Shown: positions 1-6,808, counted from the stretch's first letter. The stretch: 12,070 bases of DNA from Rhodobacterales bacterium UBA3077 (GCA_002366685.1 DFBP01000014.1:7895-19964), one strand, 5' to 3'. Notes: generated by a model not told the origin, from the letters alone. Numbers and translations: made by a program.

Positions 1-5
1 TAGCC

Positions 6-503
6 TTATGCAGGCTTAAAAGTGAGGGCCAAGCCGTTGATGCAATGGCGCTTGCCGGTGGGTGCCGGACCATCGTTAAACACATGGCCCATATGGCCAC
101 CACAACGGCGGCAATGTTCCTCGGTGCGCACTCCAAAAAGGCTGCGGTCCCGCCGGAAGTTCACGTTCCCCTCGATAATGTCATAGAAGCTTGGCCAGCC
201 TGTGCCACTGTCAAATTTGGTGGCGGATTCATAGAGCGGCAGGTCACAGCCTGCGCAATGATAGATGCCCGCGCGGTGCTCTTCGAGCAACGGGCTGCTT
301 TCTCCGAGTAGTGAATTCGAGAATGGCCGTTCGGTATCTTCATTGCGAAGAACTGCGAATTGCGCAGGTGTTAAGCGGGTACGCCATTCTGCGTCGGTGT
401 AATTGATTTCGAAAGTCTCGGTGGCTGCGTTTGTGCTAAAACCGAGGGAGGCGGCCCCTATGGCGGCGGCGGAAGAAGCAAAGAAAGTTCGGCGGGATAT
501 CAT
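6..503 (-). CDS. msrB: Tat-exported peptide-methionine (R)-S-oxide reductase MsrB
   Basis: The 165-residue product should reduce methionine-R-sulfoxide in oxidised proteins. The N-terminus is a twin-arginine signal (SRRTFF at residues 3-8, then an Ala-rich hydrophobic stretch and a likely cleavage site near NAA, residue 27), which places the enzyme in the periplasm. The MsrB fold follows from about residue 34. Zinc ligands are two CxxC pairs (C83/C86 and C131/C134), followed by GGHMGHVF. The catalytic cysteine is C154 in RHCINGLAL. In FDSGTGWPSF, the position that holds a resolving cysteine in many MsrBs is T101, so this looks like a one-Cys form that needs another reductant. The ATG has a GGAG about 6 nt upstream. 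It lies 74 nt downstream of the symporter-kinase gene on the same strand with no obvious terminator between them, so read-through is possible. Its role seems unrelated to the rest of the locus. The family call is firm; Tat export is inferred from the signal. Confidence 0.95.
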   Translation of the reverse strand: MISRRTFFASSAAAIGAASLGFSTNAATETFEINYTDAEWRTRLTPAQFAVLRNEDTERPFSNSLLGESSPLLEEHRAGIYHCAGCDLPLYESATKFDSGTGWPSFYDIIEGNVNFRRDRSLFGVRTEEHCRRCGGHMGHVFNDGPAPTGKRHCINGLALTFKPA

Positions 504-577
504 GGAAAGCTCCGGTAGAATTAAGATTATCCAGTATATAGGGGTAAAATACGTTTCATGTTTTCACATTATCTCGA

Positions 578-3241
578 TTACGCGTGAGCGAGTGGGACCG
601 TCACCACAAAAATAGCACCGTTACGGCTGTGAATCAGGTTCAGATCACCATCCAAGTTGCGCATGATCTCACGGCTAATCGGAAGGCCAAGGCCTGCGCT
701 ACCAGCCAGATTTGCTTCGGAAAGCCGGGTGAATTTCTCAAAAACCTTTTTGCGGTCAACCGGGGCGATCCCCGGTCCGTTATCGATTAAGCTTACTTCG
801 GCCATGCCGCGGGAAAGCCCAATTTCGATATCGAGGATTGGATCTTCCCCACGCCCGTATTTCACGGCATTCGAAATCAGGTTGATAAAAACCTGCACGA
901 GGCGGTCAAAATTGGCCTGAACCATTATTGGCGACTCGGGAAGCTGCATTTCAACTTTCACACCCGCCCCTTCGATCAAGGCTCCTGTCGCGCTCAGGGA
1001 TTTTTGGATAGCTTCCTGAAGGGAAATGGATTCGATCTCCATCTGCCCGCGCCCGCTTTCCAGGTGGCTGAGGTCCAGTATTTCGTCAAGCAATCGCGTC
1101 AGGCGTTCACTTTCTTCCTGAATAATACCAAGGAACCGCTTGGCGTCATCCTGTGCGAGATTGTCGGTATCTCGCAAGATTTCGGAGAATGAGCGGATGG
1201 ATGTCATCGGCGTTCGGAGTTCGTGACTGACCTGGGATAGGAACGCATCTTTTTGCGCGCCCATTTCCGTGAGCTGGGCGTTGGCGGCGCGGAGCTCCTG
1301 CGCGGTGTTTTCCAGCCGATGAGACTGGTTTTCGAGCTGTTGGGAATATTCCAGAATCTGCGCCGTTTCGTCCGCAATTTTCATCAGTTCGTCAACAGAA
1401 ACAGTCCCCCCGCCGGCAATTTGAGACACCATCGCATGTGCTGAAGCGGCCCCGACAGAACCCGCGAGCTCACGCTCAAGCGTTTGCACCAGGTTGTCGG
1501 TGGCGTCTGGTAAGCCCCTCGGCTTGCCTTGTTGTTGGGCCATTTCGGTAAACAGGCGTTGGGCAGGGTCTGTGCCCAGAATGCGTTGGGCAAGGGTGAA
1601 CAGGTCTTCGGAAGTTGCCGAACGTGAAACGAGGTAAGAGCCTGTGGATTTATCAAGCCTGAAAACATCAACAAACTGGCTGCTTTGAATCCGCTCCAGG
1701 GGGCGAGGTGTCGAGAATAAAGAGCCGAAAATAAATAGCACTATGTTGAAAGTCATCGACCAAAACAGGCTATGCACAAGCGGGTCGTAACCGCCTAAAC
1801 CGAACAGCGCCTCGGGTTTGAGAAAGTCGATTCCAAAAGGGCCAATCTCGATAAGCGATTCCGAAAGGATGAAAGACCCTTCGAAGCTGGGTAAAAACAG
1901 GGTATAAGCCCAGATCGCAAAGCCTGCGACCAACCCAAACAATGCGCCGGTGCGGGTGGCCCCGCGCCAAAACAGACCGCCAAGAAGTGAAGGGATGATT
2001 TGAGCAGATCCCGCAAAGGCGATCAGCCCAATGGAAGCGAGCGCACCCGAGCCGCCTGTTAGCCGGAAATAGAGGTAGCCGAGGCCGAGAATCGCGGCGA
2101 TCGAAAGGCGGCGGGACCGCAAAAGGATAGTTCGGACATCACCGCTCGTTTGGGTGGTCACATTGGCGAAGCGAAGCCAGAGCGGCATGATAATGTGGTT
2201 TGAAACCATTGTGGAAAGTGCGATAGCCGCGACGATGACCATTGAGGTCGCCGAAGAAAATCCACCAAGAAATGCAATCAGAGCCAGATTGTTTTGCCCT
2301 TGCGAGAGCGGCAAGCTCAGGACGTAAAGATCGGGGTTGGAGCCTTCGGGGAGCATTGCGTTACCGGCAATTGCGATCGGGAGCACAAACAGGCTCATCA
2401 GGAGCAAGTAGCCCGGAAAGGCCCAACTGGCCGTCGCGAGGTGGCGCTCCTCGGCATTTTCAACAACGATCACCTGAAACATGCGCGGCAGGGTCAGGAT
2501 GGCCATCGCGGAAAGCATCGTCAGGGTGACCCAGCGCGCCGAAAAAATGTTTTCGCCGCGCAGCATTTCCGGTGGAGCTTTGGCAAATATTTCTGCAGGG
2601 CCTCCGCCGATACCCCAAACAACAAATATGCCGACCGAAAGAAGTGCCAAGAGCTTGACTATGGCCTCGATAGCGATGGCGGTTACTACCCCGTGGTGGC
2701 GCTCGTTGGCATCTACATTGCGAGTGCCAAATAATATGGTGAAAGCCGCCAGCCCCGCGGCCACCCAAAAGGCCGTAAGTTCAGCGCTGCTACCACTATT
2801 AAACACAGAAAAACTAAGGGTAATAGATTGCAATTGAAGCGCGATATAGGGGGTCGATCCGATCACTGCGAGCAGGGTCACAAGAACCGCAAGCGTGGTG
2901 CTCTTGCCATAGCGCGAAGAGATCAGGTCGGCGATCGACGTGATCCGCTGGGCGCGGCCAACCCGCAGGAGCTTGCGCAAGAGCCACCACCAGCCAATGA
3001 AGACCAGTGTCGGGCCCAGGTAAATGGTGACAAACTCAAAGCCGTTGCGGGCCGCCGAGCCCACCGCGCCATAAAAGGTCCAACCTGTGCAATAAACCGA
3101 GATCGAAAGCGTGTACACAAAGGGCGAGCGCAGCCAGCCTATCCGCCCGGCTTGCGCCCGTCGCTCAGCCCAAAAAGCGATCGTAAAGAGCAGCACCGCA
3201 TAACCAAGGCTGGCTATGATCAGGGTGTTGAGCGTCAGCAT
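578..3241 (-). CDS. SLC5-type sodium:solute symporter / histidine kinase hybrid (CbrA/CrbS-like)
   Basis: This 887-residue inner-membrane sensor joins a transporter-like domain to a histidine kinase. Residues 1 to about 510 form about 13 hydrophobic helices of the SLC5/SSSF fold, with WTFYGAVGSAA (54-64) and the IYLGP motif typical of CbrA-type proteins, and an SSATS stretch (329-333) where the Na2 site lies in PutP-like transporters. Residues about 515-640 are helical and resemble the STAC linker. A coiled coil (about 635-668) leads straight into the DHp domain with no recognisable PAS. Phospho-acceptor H673 lies in SHELRTP; the N box is near N787/N791, G1 is DNGPG (820-824), and G2 is GLGL (850-853). 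There is no C-terminal receiver. The ATG lies 3 nt after the stop of the small membrane-protein gene, so translation is probably coupled. CrbS and CbrA control acetate or carbon-source genes in gammaproteobacteria; the ligand here is unknown, with acetate or another short-chain acid a guess from context. Confidence 0.93.
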   Translation of the reverse strand: MLTLNTLIIASLGYAVLLFTIAFWAERRAQAGRIGWLRSPFVYTLSISVYCTGWTFYGAVGSAARNGFEFVTIYLGPTLVFIGWWWLLRKLLRVGRAQRITSIADLISSRYGKSTTLAVLVTLLAVIGSTPYIALQLQSITLSFSVFNSGSSAELTAFWVAAGLAAFTILFGTRNVDANERHHGVVTAIAIEAIVKLLALLSVGIFVVWGIGGGPAEIFAKAPPEMLRGENIFSARWVTLTMLSAMAILTLPRMFQVIVVENAEERHLATASWAFPGYLLLMSLFVLPIAIAGNAMLPEGSNPDLYVLSLPLSQGQNNLALIAFLGGFSSATSMVIVAAIALSTMVSNHIIMPLWLRFANVTTQTSGDVRTILLRSRRLSIAAILGLGYLYFRLTGGSGALASIGLIAFAGSAQIIPSLLGGLFWRGATRTGALFGLVAGFAIWAYTLFLPSFEGSFILSESLIEIGPFGIDFLKPEALFGLGGYDPLVHSLFWSMTFNIVLFIFGSLFSTPRPLERIQSSQFVDVFRLDKSTGSYLVSRSATSEDLFTLAQRILGTDPAQRLFTEMAQQQGKPRGLPDATDNLVQTLERELAGSVGAASAHAMVSQIAGGGTVSVDELMKIADETAQILEYSQQLENQSHRLENTAQELRAANAQLTEMGAQKDAFLSQVSHELRTPMTSIRSFSEILRDTDNLAQDDAKRFLGIIQEESERLTRLLDEILDLSHLESGRGQMEIESISLQEAIQKSLSATGALIEGAGVKVEMQLPESPIMVQANFDRLVQVFINLISNAVKYGRGEDPILDIEIGLSRGMAEVSLIDNGPGIAPVDRKKVFEKFTRLSEANLAGSAGLGLPISREIMRNLDGDLNLIHSRNGAIFVVTVPLAHA

Positions 3242-3244
3242 CCT

Positions 3245-3475
3245 TCAGCCCTTGTCTAGGCGTCGGGCCAAAAAGCGGGCCAGAATGACCAAACCAAGCC
3301 AAACGCCAAAAATATAGACATAGATGAGCGGAAGGCCAAGAATTGAAACCGTACCCGTAAACATAGTTACCAGCGGGGAAACCAGCAGAAAGGCACCAAA
3401 AAGCGGCAAAAGGAGCGCACTGTCACGTAACTTTCGCTTCTTTGTGGTGGAAGTCGCAAGGTCAGTGCTGTTCAT
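3245..3475 (-). CDS. Small two-helix membrane protein, DUF3311-like, partner of the symporter-kinase
   Basis: The 76-residue protein has a basic cytoplasmic N-terminus (TTKKRKLR, residues 10-17), a hydrophobic helix at about 19-39, a second at about 44-68, and a basic tail (ARRLDKG). The second helix, with ILGLPLIYVYIFGVWLGLV (45-63), resembles the LGxPxxYxY...W pattern of DUF3311, a family of tiny proteins usually encoded just before SSS-family symporters. Its ATG overlaps the receiver gene stop as ATGA (3472-3475), and its own stop is 3 nt before the kinase start, so it sits translationally coupled between the two signalling proteins. I infer that it assembles with the transporter domain of the kinase, as a subunit or stability factor. 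The DUF3311 assignment is by pattern only; a DUF4212-like or unnamed small protein is the alternative. The position makes it very likely a real gene. Confidence 0.8.
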   Translation of the reverse strand: MNSTDLATSTTKKRKLRDSALLLPLFGAFLLVSPLVTMFTGTVSILGLPLIYVYIFGVWLGLVILARFLARRLDKG

Positions 3476-3834
3476 GCCAACAAGCCAAGAATATTGGATA
3501 CGATTTCTTTGTTGGAAAATGGTTTTGTCATAAACAAATCTACGCCAATTTCTTCGGCAGTGAACCGGTCACGCGCCTGCCCTTTCGCGGTCAGAACCAG
3601 GACTTTAGGCATTGTTCCAGGCATTTCGTGCAGATCCCGCAAGATGTCAAATCCACTACGGTTTGGCAGCATAACGTCGAGAATTACAAGGTCCGGGAGC
3701 GTTGCCCGCACGGACTCTACGGCCATGTTCCCATCGGATTGAACCGCAACATCCAGTGCCTCGCGCTCTAGAAGAAAACGCAAAGACTCAACGATATTGG
3801 GCTCGTCTTCAACAATCAAAACGCGCTTGGCCAA
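3472..3834 (-). CDS. Single-domain CheY-like response regulator (no output domain)
   Basis: The 120-residue protein is a complete receiver and nothing more. The acidic pocket is E9/D10, the phospho-acceptor is D53 in VILDVMLPNRSG, the switch threonine is T82 in VLVLTAKG, and the conserved lysine is K104 in FMTKPF. It ends a few residues after the last helix, so there is no DNA-binding or enzymatic output, unlike the LuxR-type CrbR or the NtrC-type CbrB that usually partner such kinases. The start is TTG: no in-frame ATG lies nearby upstream, and a strong Shine-Dalgarno (GGAGGGAGG) sits 6 nt before it. The following gene overlaps by ATGA. The obvious phosphodonor is the kinase encoded two genes downstream. 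It must act through a protein partner, and the adjacent XRE regulator with its DHp-like segment is the best candidate in view. Receiver identity is certain; the partner is inference. Confidence 0.95.
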   Translation of the reverse strand: MAKRVLIVEDEPNIVESLRFLLEREALDVAVQSDGNMAVESVRATLPDLVILDVMLPNRSGFDILRDLHEMPGTMPKVLVLTAKGQARDRFTAEEIGVDLFMTKPFSNKEIVSNILGLLA

Positions 3835-3840
3835 CCGGAT

Positions 3841-3849
3841 CCTCCCTCC
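3841..3849 (-). promoter_or_regulatory. Strong Shine-Dalgarno deciding a TTG start
   Basis: Read on the minus strand this is GGAGGGAGG, followed by 6 nt (ATCCGG) and then TTG GCC AAG, the first codons of the receiver gene. The strong match and spacing, with no in-frame ATG or GTG nearby, support TTG as the true start. Confidence 0.75.
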
Positions 3850-3902
3850 AATTTGACCGAGAGTAGCGCGACGACCAAAAAAAGCGCAAGGGGTTTGTTG
3901 AC

Positions 3903-5267
3903 TTACGAAGAGCCGACCACCGCTTCTTCACCAAGGATTTGTGGTTCTGTGCGGGCCGCGCAATCACTGCGCGGGCATATCCGGCAGGTAATTCCGATAG
4001 GCTGCGCTGCACCCAATTCGGGAAGCCAGTCGGAAAACAGAGCCCGTTGTTCATAGTGGATGATCAACATGGCGGCGTTCAATTCCGATGGGCGACCAAA
4101 CTCTGCCGCGCTTTGGGCTTCCGCTATCGCCAACCCGATAAACTTGTGTTGACCGGGGAGCTCCAGCAATGCTGCGACCGGGAGTTCGGGGGTAGAAAAA
4201 GACTGAAATAGCGGCCAGAGCGGGCATGCATTTCCGTGGCGCGGGAAAGCAAAATCCGCAATCGGGCGACGAAATAAGGCGCGGCCTGCGGCGTTGGAAA
4301 TGATGAGCCCCATTGGCGGAGCCGCTGTTTGACCAGGGTCTTGATAAGCGAGGCGGCGAAAGGCCGTGTGGAGACTCGTTCCAAATGCCTGTGCAACCGC
4401 TGCCGGATTATAGTTTTTCCGGCGTGCCGTTTTAGAGAAATCGCTATGCGGTATTGCCAGCGCATCTTGCGCATAGCTTTGCAGAAATTCGGTCACCAAC
4501 CGGTTTGTTTCTGGGTTATCCAGCCCCCCGTCTTCCGCCATAATTCTGTTGACCAGATAGGCTATTTCAATATTGCTGGCGGGTGCTTCTCCAAGGTTGT
4601 CGAGTTGCGGGAAGCTATAGTTATGGCGCTCCAAAAAGCTGTCTAGCTCTTCCTGAGGGGTTGCAATGCCCGCCTTCGGGTCGGCCTTTTTGTCAAAATA
4701 CTTGACCAAAGATTGCGCCGAGTCCGTCAGGCGGCGGCTTTCCTCATGGATGATCGTATGAAAACGCGCCTGCTTTTCCGGCTCGATATCCTCAATATTT
4801 TCCAAAATATTTGAAGTTGAGCGGATGGCGGTAATGTTGGAGAGCATGCCGTGCAGGCTTTCGGCCAGAAAAGGGTCGTGGGTTAGCCGGTCAGACAGGG
4901 CGGTAATTGCCGCTTCCTGATCGCGCGTTTGCCGGTAAAGCGCGGCGATCATTCCAGCCCAACCGGGAAACCGCCCGGCCAATTCTTCGATTCCCACGAC
5001 CTCGGCCCCGATGACGGGGTGATGGGCGGCGGCTTCGTGCAGGTCGCTGATTTTGGCCGAATCCACCCCGTCCGACAGGCTGCTCGCCGGAACATCAAGC
5101 ACGCGGGCAATGGCCAATAACACTTTGCCGGCCACAGCCCTGCGGTTGTGTTCAATGAGGTTGAGATAGGATGCGGAGATGCCAGATTGCTCGGCAAGTG
5201 CTTTTTGCGTGAGTTTTGCCTTGCGCCTTTGCTCGCGAATACGGGTGCCGGAAAGTGATTTTCGCAT
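3903..5267 (-). CDS. XRE-family regulator with DHp-like segment and C-terminal ScfR (DUF2083-like) domain
   Basis: The 454-residue protein is a probable DNA-binding regulator of short-chain acyl-CoA or acetate metabolism, of the PccR/RamB/MccR type. An XRE helix-turn-helix spans about residues 8-62 (RIREQRRKAKLTQKALAEQSGIS, then SYLNLIEHNRR). The C-terminal part carries the ScfR signature: ACPLW (347-351) and a cysteine cluster CRICPRSDC (C428, C431, C436) followed by AARTEP. Related regulators usually have an IrrE/M78-like middle with HExxH; I find no HExxH here. Instead residues about 131-191 resemble a histidine-kinase DHp domain, with H139 at the phospho-acceptor position but no ATPase domain. 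The ATG lies at the edge of the divergent region, whose inverted repeat suggests autoregulation. It is transcribed towards the receiver gene, with a 68-nt gap. Likely targets are its own gene and the divergent uptake/acs operon. Family membership is well supported; ligand and targets are inferred. Confidence 0.9.
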   Translation of the reverse strand: MRKSLSGTRIREQRRKAKLTQKALAEQSGISASYLNLIEHNRRAVAGKVLLAIARVLDVPASSLSDGVDSAKISDLHEAAAHHPVIGAEVVGIEELAGRFPGWAGMIAALYRQTRDQEAAITALSDRLTHDPFLAESLHGMLSNITAIRSTSNILENIEDIEPEKQARFHTIIHEESRRLTDSAQSLVKYFDKKADPKAGIATPQEELDSFLERHNYSFPQLDNLGEAPASNIEIAYLVNRIMAEDGGLDNPETNRLVTEFLQSYAQDALAIPHSDFSKTARRKNYNPAAVAQAFGTSLHTAFRRLAYQDPGQTAAPPMGLIISNAAGRALFRRPIADFAFPRHGNACPLWPLFQSFSTPELPVAALLELPGQHKFIGLAIAEAQSAAEFGRPSELNAAMLIIHYEQRALFSDWLPELGAAQPIGITCRICPRSDCAARTEPQILGEEAVVGSS

Positions 5268-5298
5268 GGGATTCCAAACCTTTGCCGCATTGCGGTGA

Positions 5299-5340
5299 AA
5301 AATAGTTTACAGAACGAGTGATCTTACAATCAACTATTTT
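5299..5340. repeat. Perfect 9-bp inverted repeat flanking the likely regulator promoter
   Basis: AAAATAGTT at 5299-5307 is the exact reverse complement of AACTATTTT at 5332-5340. The arm centres (5303 and 5336) are 33 bp apart, close to three helical turns, so two protein dimers could bind the same DNA face. The arms bracket the candidate minus-strand promoter of the XRE gene. This fits an autoregulatory operator, though the element is AT-rich and unproven. Confidence 0.5.
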
Positions 5341-5386
5341 ACAAATTTACGCTGCAAACACAATAAGTTATTGCAAAGTTCACAAA
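5338..5386. promoter_or_regulatory. Cluster of TTTGCAAA-like boxes, candidate ScfR operator
   Basis: Four near-matches to TTTGCAAA occur: TTTACAAA (5338-5345), GCTGCAAA (5351-5358), ATTGCAAA (5370-5377) and TTCACAAA (5379-5386). ScfR regulators such as PccR of Rhodobacter sphaeroides are reported, from my memory, to bind paired TTTGCAAA boxes. The spacing here is irregular (starts 13, 19 and 9 nt apart), so only the motif resemblance, density and position next to a ScfR-type gene support the call. Confidence 0.4.
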
Positions 5387-5419
5387 TCACCCGAAAATGA
5401 GGCTGCGGCATTATTGCCG

Positions 5420-5441
5420 GGCCGGTTCGCCGGTTAAACCG
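5420..5441 (+). other. GC-rich leader hairpin/palindrome upstream of the binding-protein gene
   Basis: CCGG (5422-5425) and CCGG (5430-5433) enclose a TTCG loop, extendable by two G-T wobble pairs. It overlaps the palindrome CGGTT-A-AACCG (5431-5441). It lies just before the Shine-Dalgarno and is probably within the leader mRNA, where it could stabilise the transcript or be a protein site. The structure is short and its function is not shown. Confidence 0.3.
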
Positions 5442-5449
5442 ACACGAAT

Positions 5450-5455
5450 GGGAGG
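5450..5455 (+). promoter_or_regulatory. Shine-Dalgarno of the binding-protein gene
   Basis: GGGAGG sits 6 nt before the ATG at 5462. This near-ideal site supports that start and fits the high expression expected of a binding protein. Confidence 0.7.
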
Positions 5456-5461
5456 AAATTC

Positions 5462-6808
5462 ATGTCTAAACTAATAATGAACCGTCGCGGGTTGCTAAAG
5501 TCGGGTGCCGCAGTCGGCGCCGGCGTTGCACTGCCGACGATTTTTACGGCGTCCAGTGCGGCGGCGTATACCAATGAGCCAACTGGCGGCGCTGTAACCC
5601 TGGGCTTCAACGTTCCACAAACCGGTCCTTACGCTGACGAGGGTGCGGACGAACTTCGCGCCTATATGCTGGCTGTTAAGCACCTGAACGGTGAAGGCGA
5701 CGGCGGGATGATGAACACATTCTCGTCCAAAGCGCTTCAGGGCAACGGTATTCTGGGTAAGAAGGTCGAATATGTGACCGGCGACACCCAAACCAAATCT
5801 GACGCGGCGCGGGCTTCGGCTCAGTCCATGATCCAGAAAGACGGCGCAGTGATGATCACTGGCGGCTCTTCTTCCGGTGTTGCGATTGCGGTTCAGGGTC
5901 TCTGCCAAGAGGCTGGCATTATCTTCATGGCGGGCTTGACCCACTCGAATGATACCACCGGTAAAGACAAAAAAGCCAACGGCTTCCGTCACTTCTTCAA
6001 CGGTTACATGTCTGGCGCGGCACTTGCGCCTGTGCTGGCTGATATGTATGGCACCGATCGTGCGGCTTACCACCTGACAGCCGACTACACTTGGGGCTGG
6101 ACCCAGCAGGAGTCGATTCAGGCGGCAACTGAGGCCAAAGGCTGGTCAACTGTTGCCAATGTTCTGACACCGCTGACCGCAACAGACTTCTCGTCTTATG
6201 TGGCTCCGGTTCTGAACTCCGGCGCTGACGTTCTGGTTCTGAACCACTACGGCGGTAACATGGTGAACTCGCTGACTTCGGCTGTTCAGTTCGGCTTGCG
6301 TGACAAAATGGTCAATGGCAAGAACTTCGAGATCGTTGTTCCGCTTTACTCGCGCCTGATGGCTCGTGGTGCTGGCGAAAACGTTAAAGGCATCTTTGGG
6401 TCTACCAACTGGCACTGGTCTTTGCAGGACGAAGGCTCGAAAGCCTTTGTTAAGAGCTTCGGCGAAGAGTATGGCTTCCCGCCATCGCAGGCTGCGCACA
6501 CAACTTACTGTCAGACCCTGCTTTATGCGGATGCATGTGAGCGTGCAGGCACTTTCAACCCATGTGGTGTTGGCGAAGCTCTTGAAGGCTTTGACTTTGA
6601 CGGTCTGGGCAATGGTCCTACGCACTACCGCGCAGAAGACCACCAGTGCTTCAAAGACGTGCTGGTTGTACGTGGTAAAGAGAACCCGACTTCCGAATTT
6701 GACCTTCTGGAAGTTGTGCAGGTTACGCCGCGTGCGCAGGTTGAATACGCTGTTGACCACCCGATGTTTGCGGGCGGTGCACTGGGTGCCTGTAACCCTG
6801 GCAGCTAA
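5462..6808 (+). CDS. Periplasmic substrate-binding protein of a HAAT-type ABC transporter (Tat signal)
   Basis: The 448-residue protein is the type I periplasmic binding component (Peripla_BP_6/LivK-UrtA-like) of the LivHMGF transporter encoded downstream. The N-terminus NRRGLLKSGAAVGAG (7-21) followed by a hydrophobic stretch and SSAAA is a Tat-type signal, so the protein is probably exported folded. The mature part opens with VTLGFNVPQTGPYAD (45-59), the usual first strand and ligand loop, and has GGSSSGVAIAVQ (134-145) and NHYGGN (261-266). Six cysteines (148, 350, 359, 368, 396, 444) could form disulfides. Codon use is strongly favoured (Ctg, Gct, Gtt, Acc), which suggests high expression. 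A terminator-like hairpin after its stop would let it be made in excess over the membrane parts. The ligand cannot be read from the sequence: branched-chain amino acids, urea/amides or short-chain acids are all possible, and the downstream acs favours a carboxylate. Fold and role are firm. Confidence 0.93.
   Translation: MSKLIMNRRGLLKSGAAVGAGVALPTIFTASSAAAYTNEPTGGAVTLGFNVPQTGPYADEGADELRAYMLAVKHLNGEGDGGMMNTFSSKALQGNGILGKKVEYVTGDTQTKSDAARASAQSMIQKDGAVMITGGSSSGVAIAVQGLCQEAGIIFMAGLTHSNDTTGKDKKANGFRHFFNGYMSGAALAPVLADMYGTDRAAYHLTADYTWGWTQQESIQAATEAKGWSTVANVLTPLTATDFSSYVAPVLNSGADVLVLNHYGGNMVNSLTSAVQFGLRDKMVNGKNFEIVVPLYSRLMARGAGENVKGIFGSTNWHWSLQDEGSKAFVKSFGEEYGFPPSQAAHTTYCQTLLYADACERAGTFNPCGVGEALEGFDFDGLGNGPTHYRAEDHQCFKDVLVVRGKENPTSEFDLLEVVQVTPRAQVEYAVDHPMFAGGALGACNPGS

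Larger units (their letters stand above)
5268..5461. promoter_or_regulatory. Divergent control region between the XRE regulator and the binding-protein operon
   Basis: This 194-nt AT-rich stretch separates two outward-facing genes and must hold both promoters. On the minus strand TTGATT (5334-5329) and TGTAAA (5312-5307), 16 nt apart, could be the -35 and -10 of the regulator. On the plus strand TTGCAA (5371-5376) and GAAAAT (5393-5398), also 16 nt apart, are a weak candidate; CATTAT at 5409-5414 is another possible -10. None is a strong consensus, so exact promoters are uncertain. The operator-like repeats within it are listed separately. Confidence 0.65.

Noticed and set aside
504..577. Promoter for msrB in the 74-nt gap
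   Set aside because: Minus-strand TATACT and GATAAT hexamers are present, but neither has a convincing -35 at proper spacing, so I do not call a promoter.
3876..3883. A-run (T-run on the minus strand) between the XRE and receiver genes as a terminator
   Set aside because: No stable GC-rich stem precedes the T-run on the minus strand; only a 4-bp GCGC pairing is possible. The 68-nt gap may hold a weak promoter or nothing of note.
5495..6073. 192-codon antisense open frame in the binding-protein gene
   Set aside because: Same explanation: a shadow of biased codon use in the opposite strand, with no domain features.
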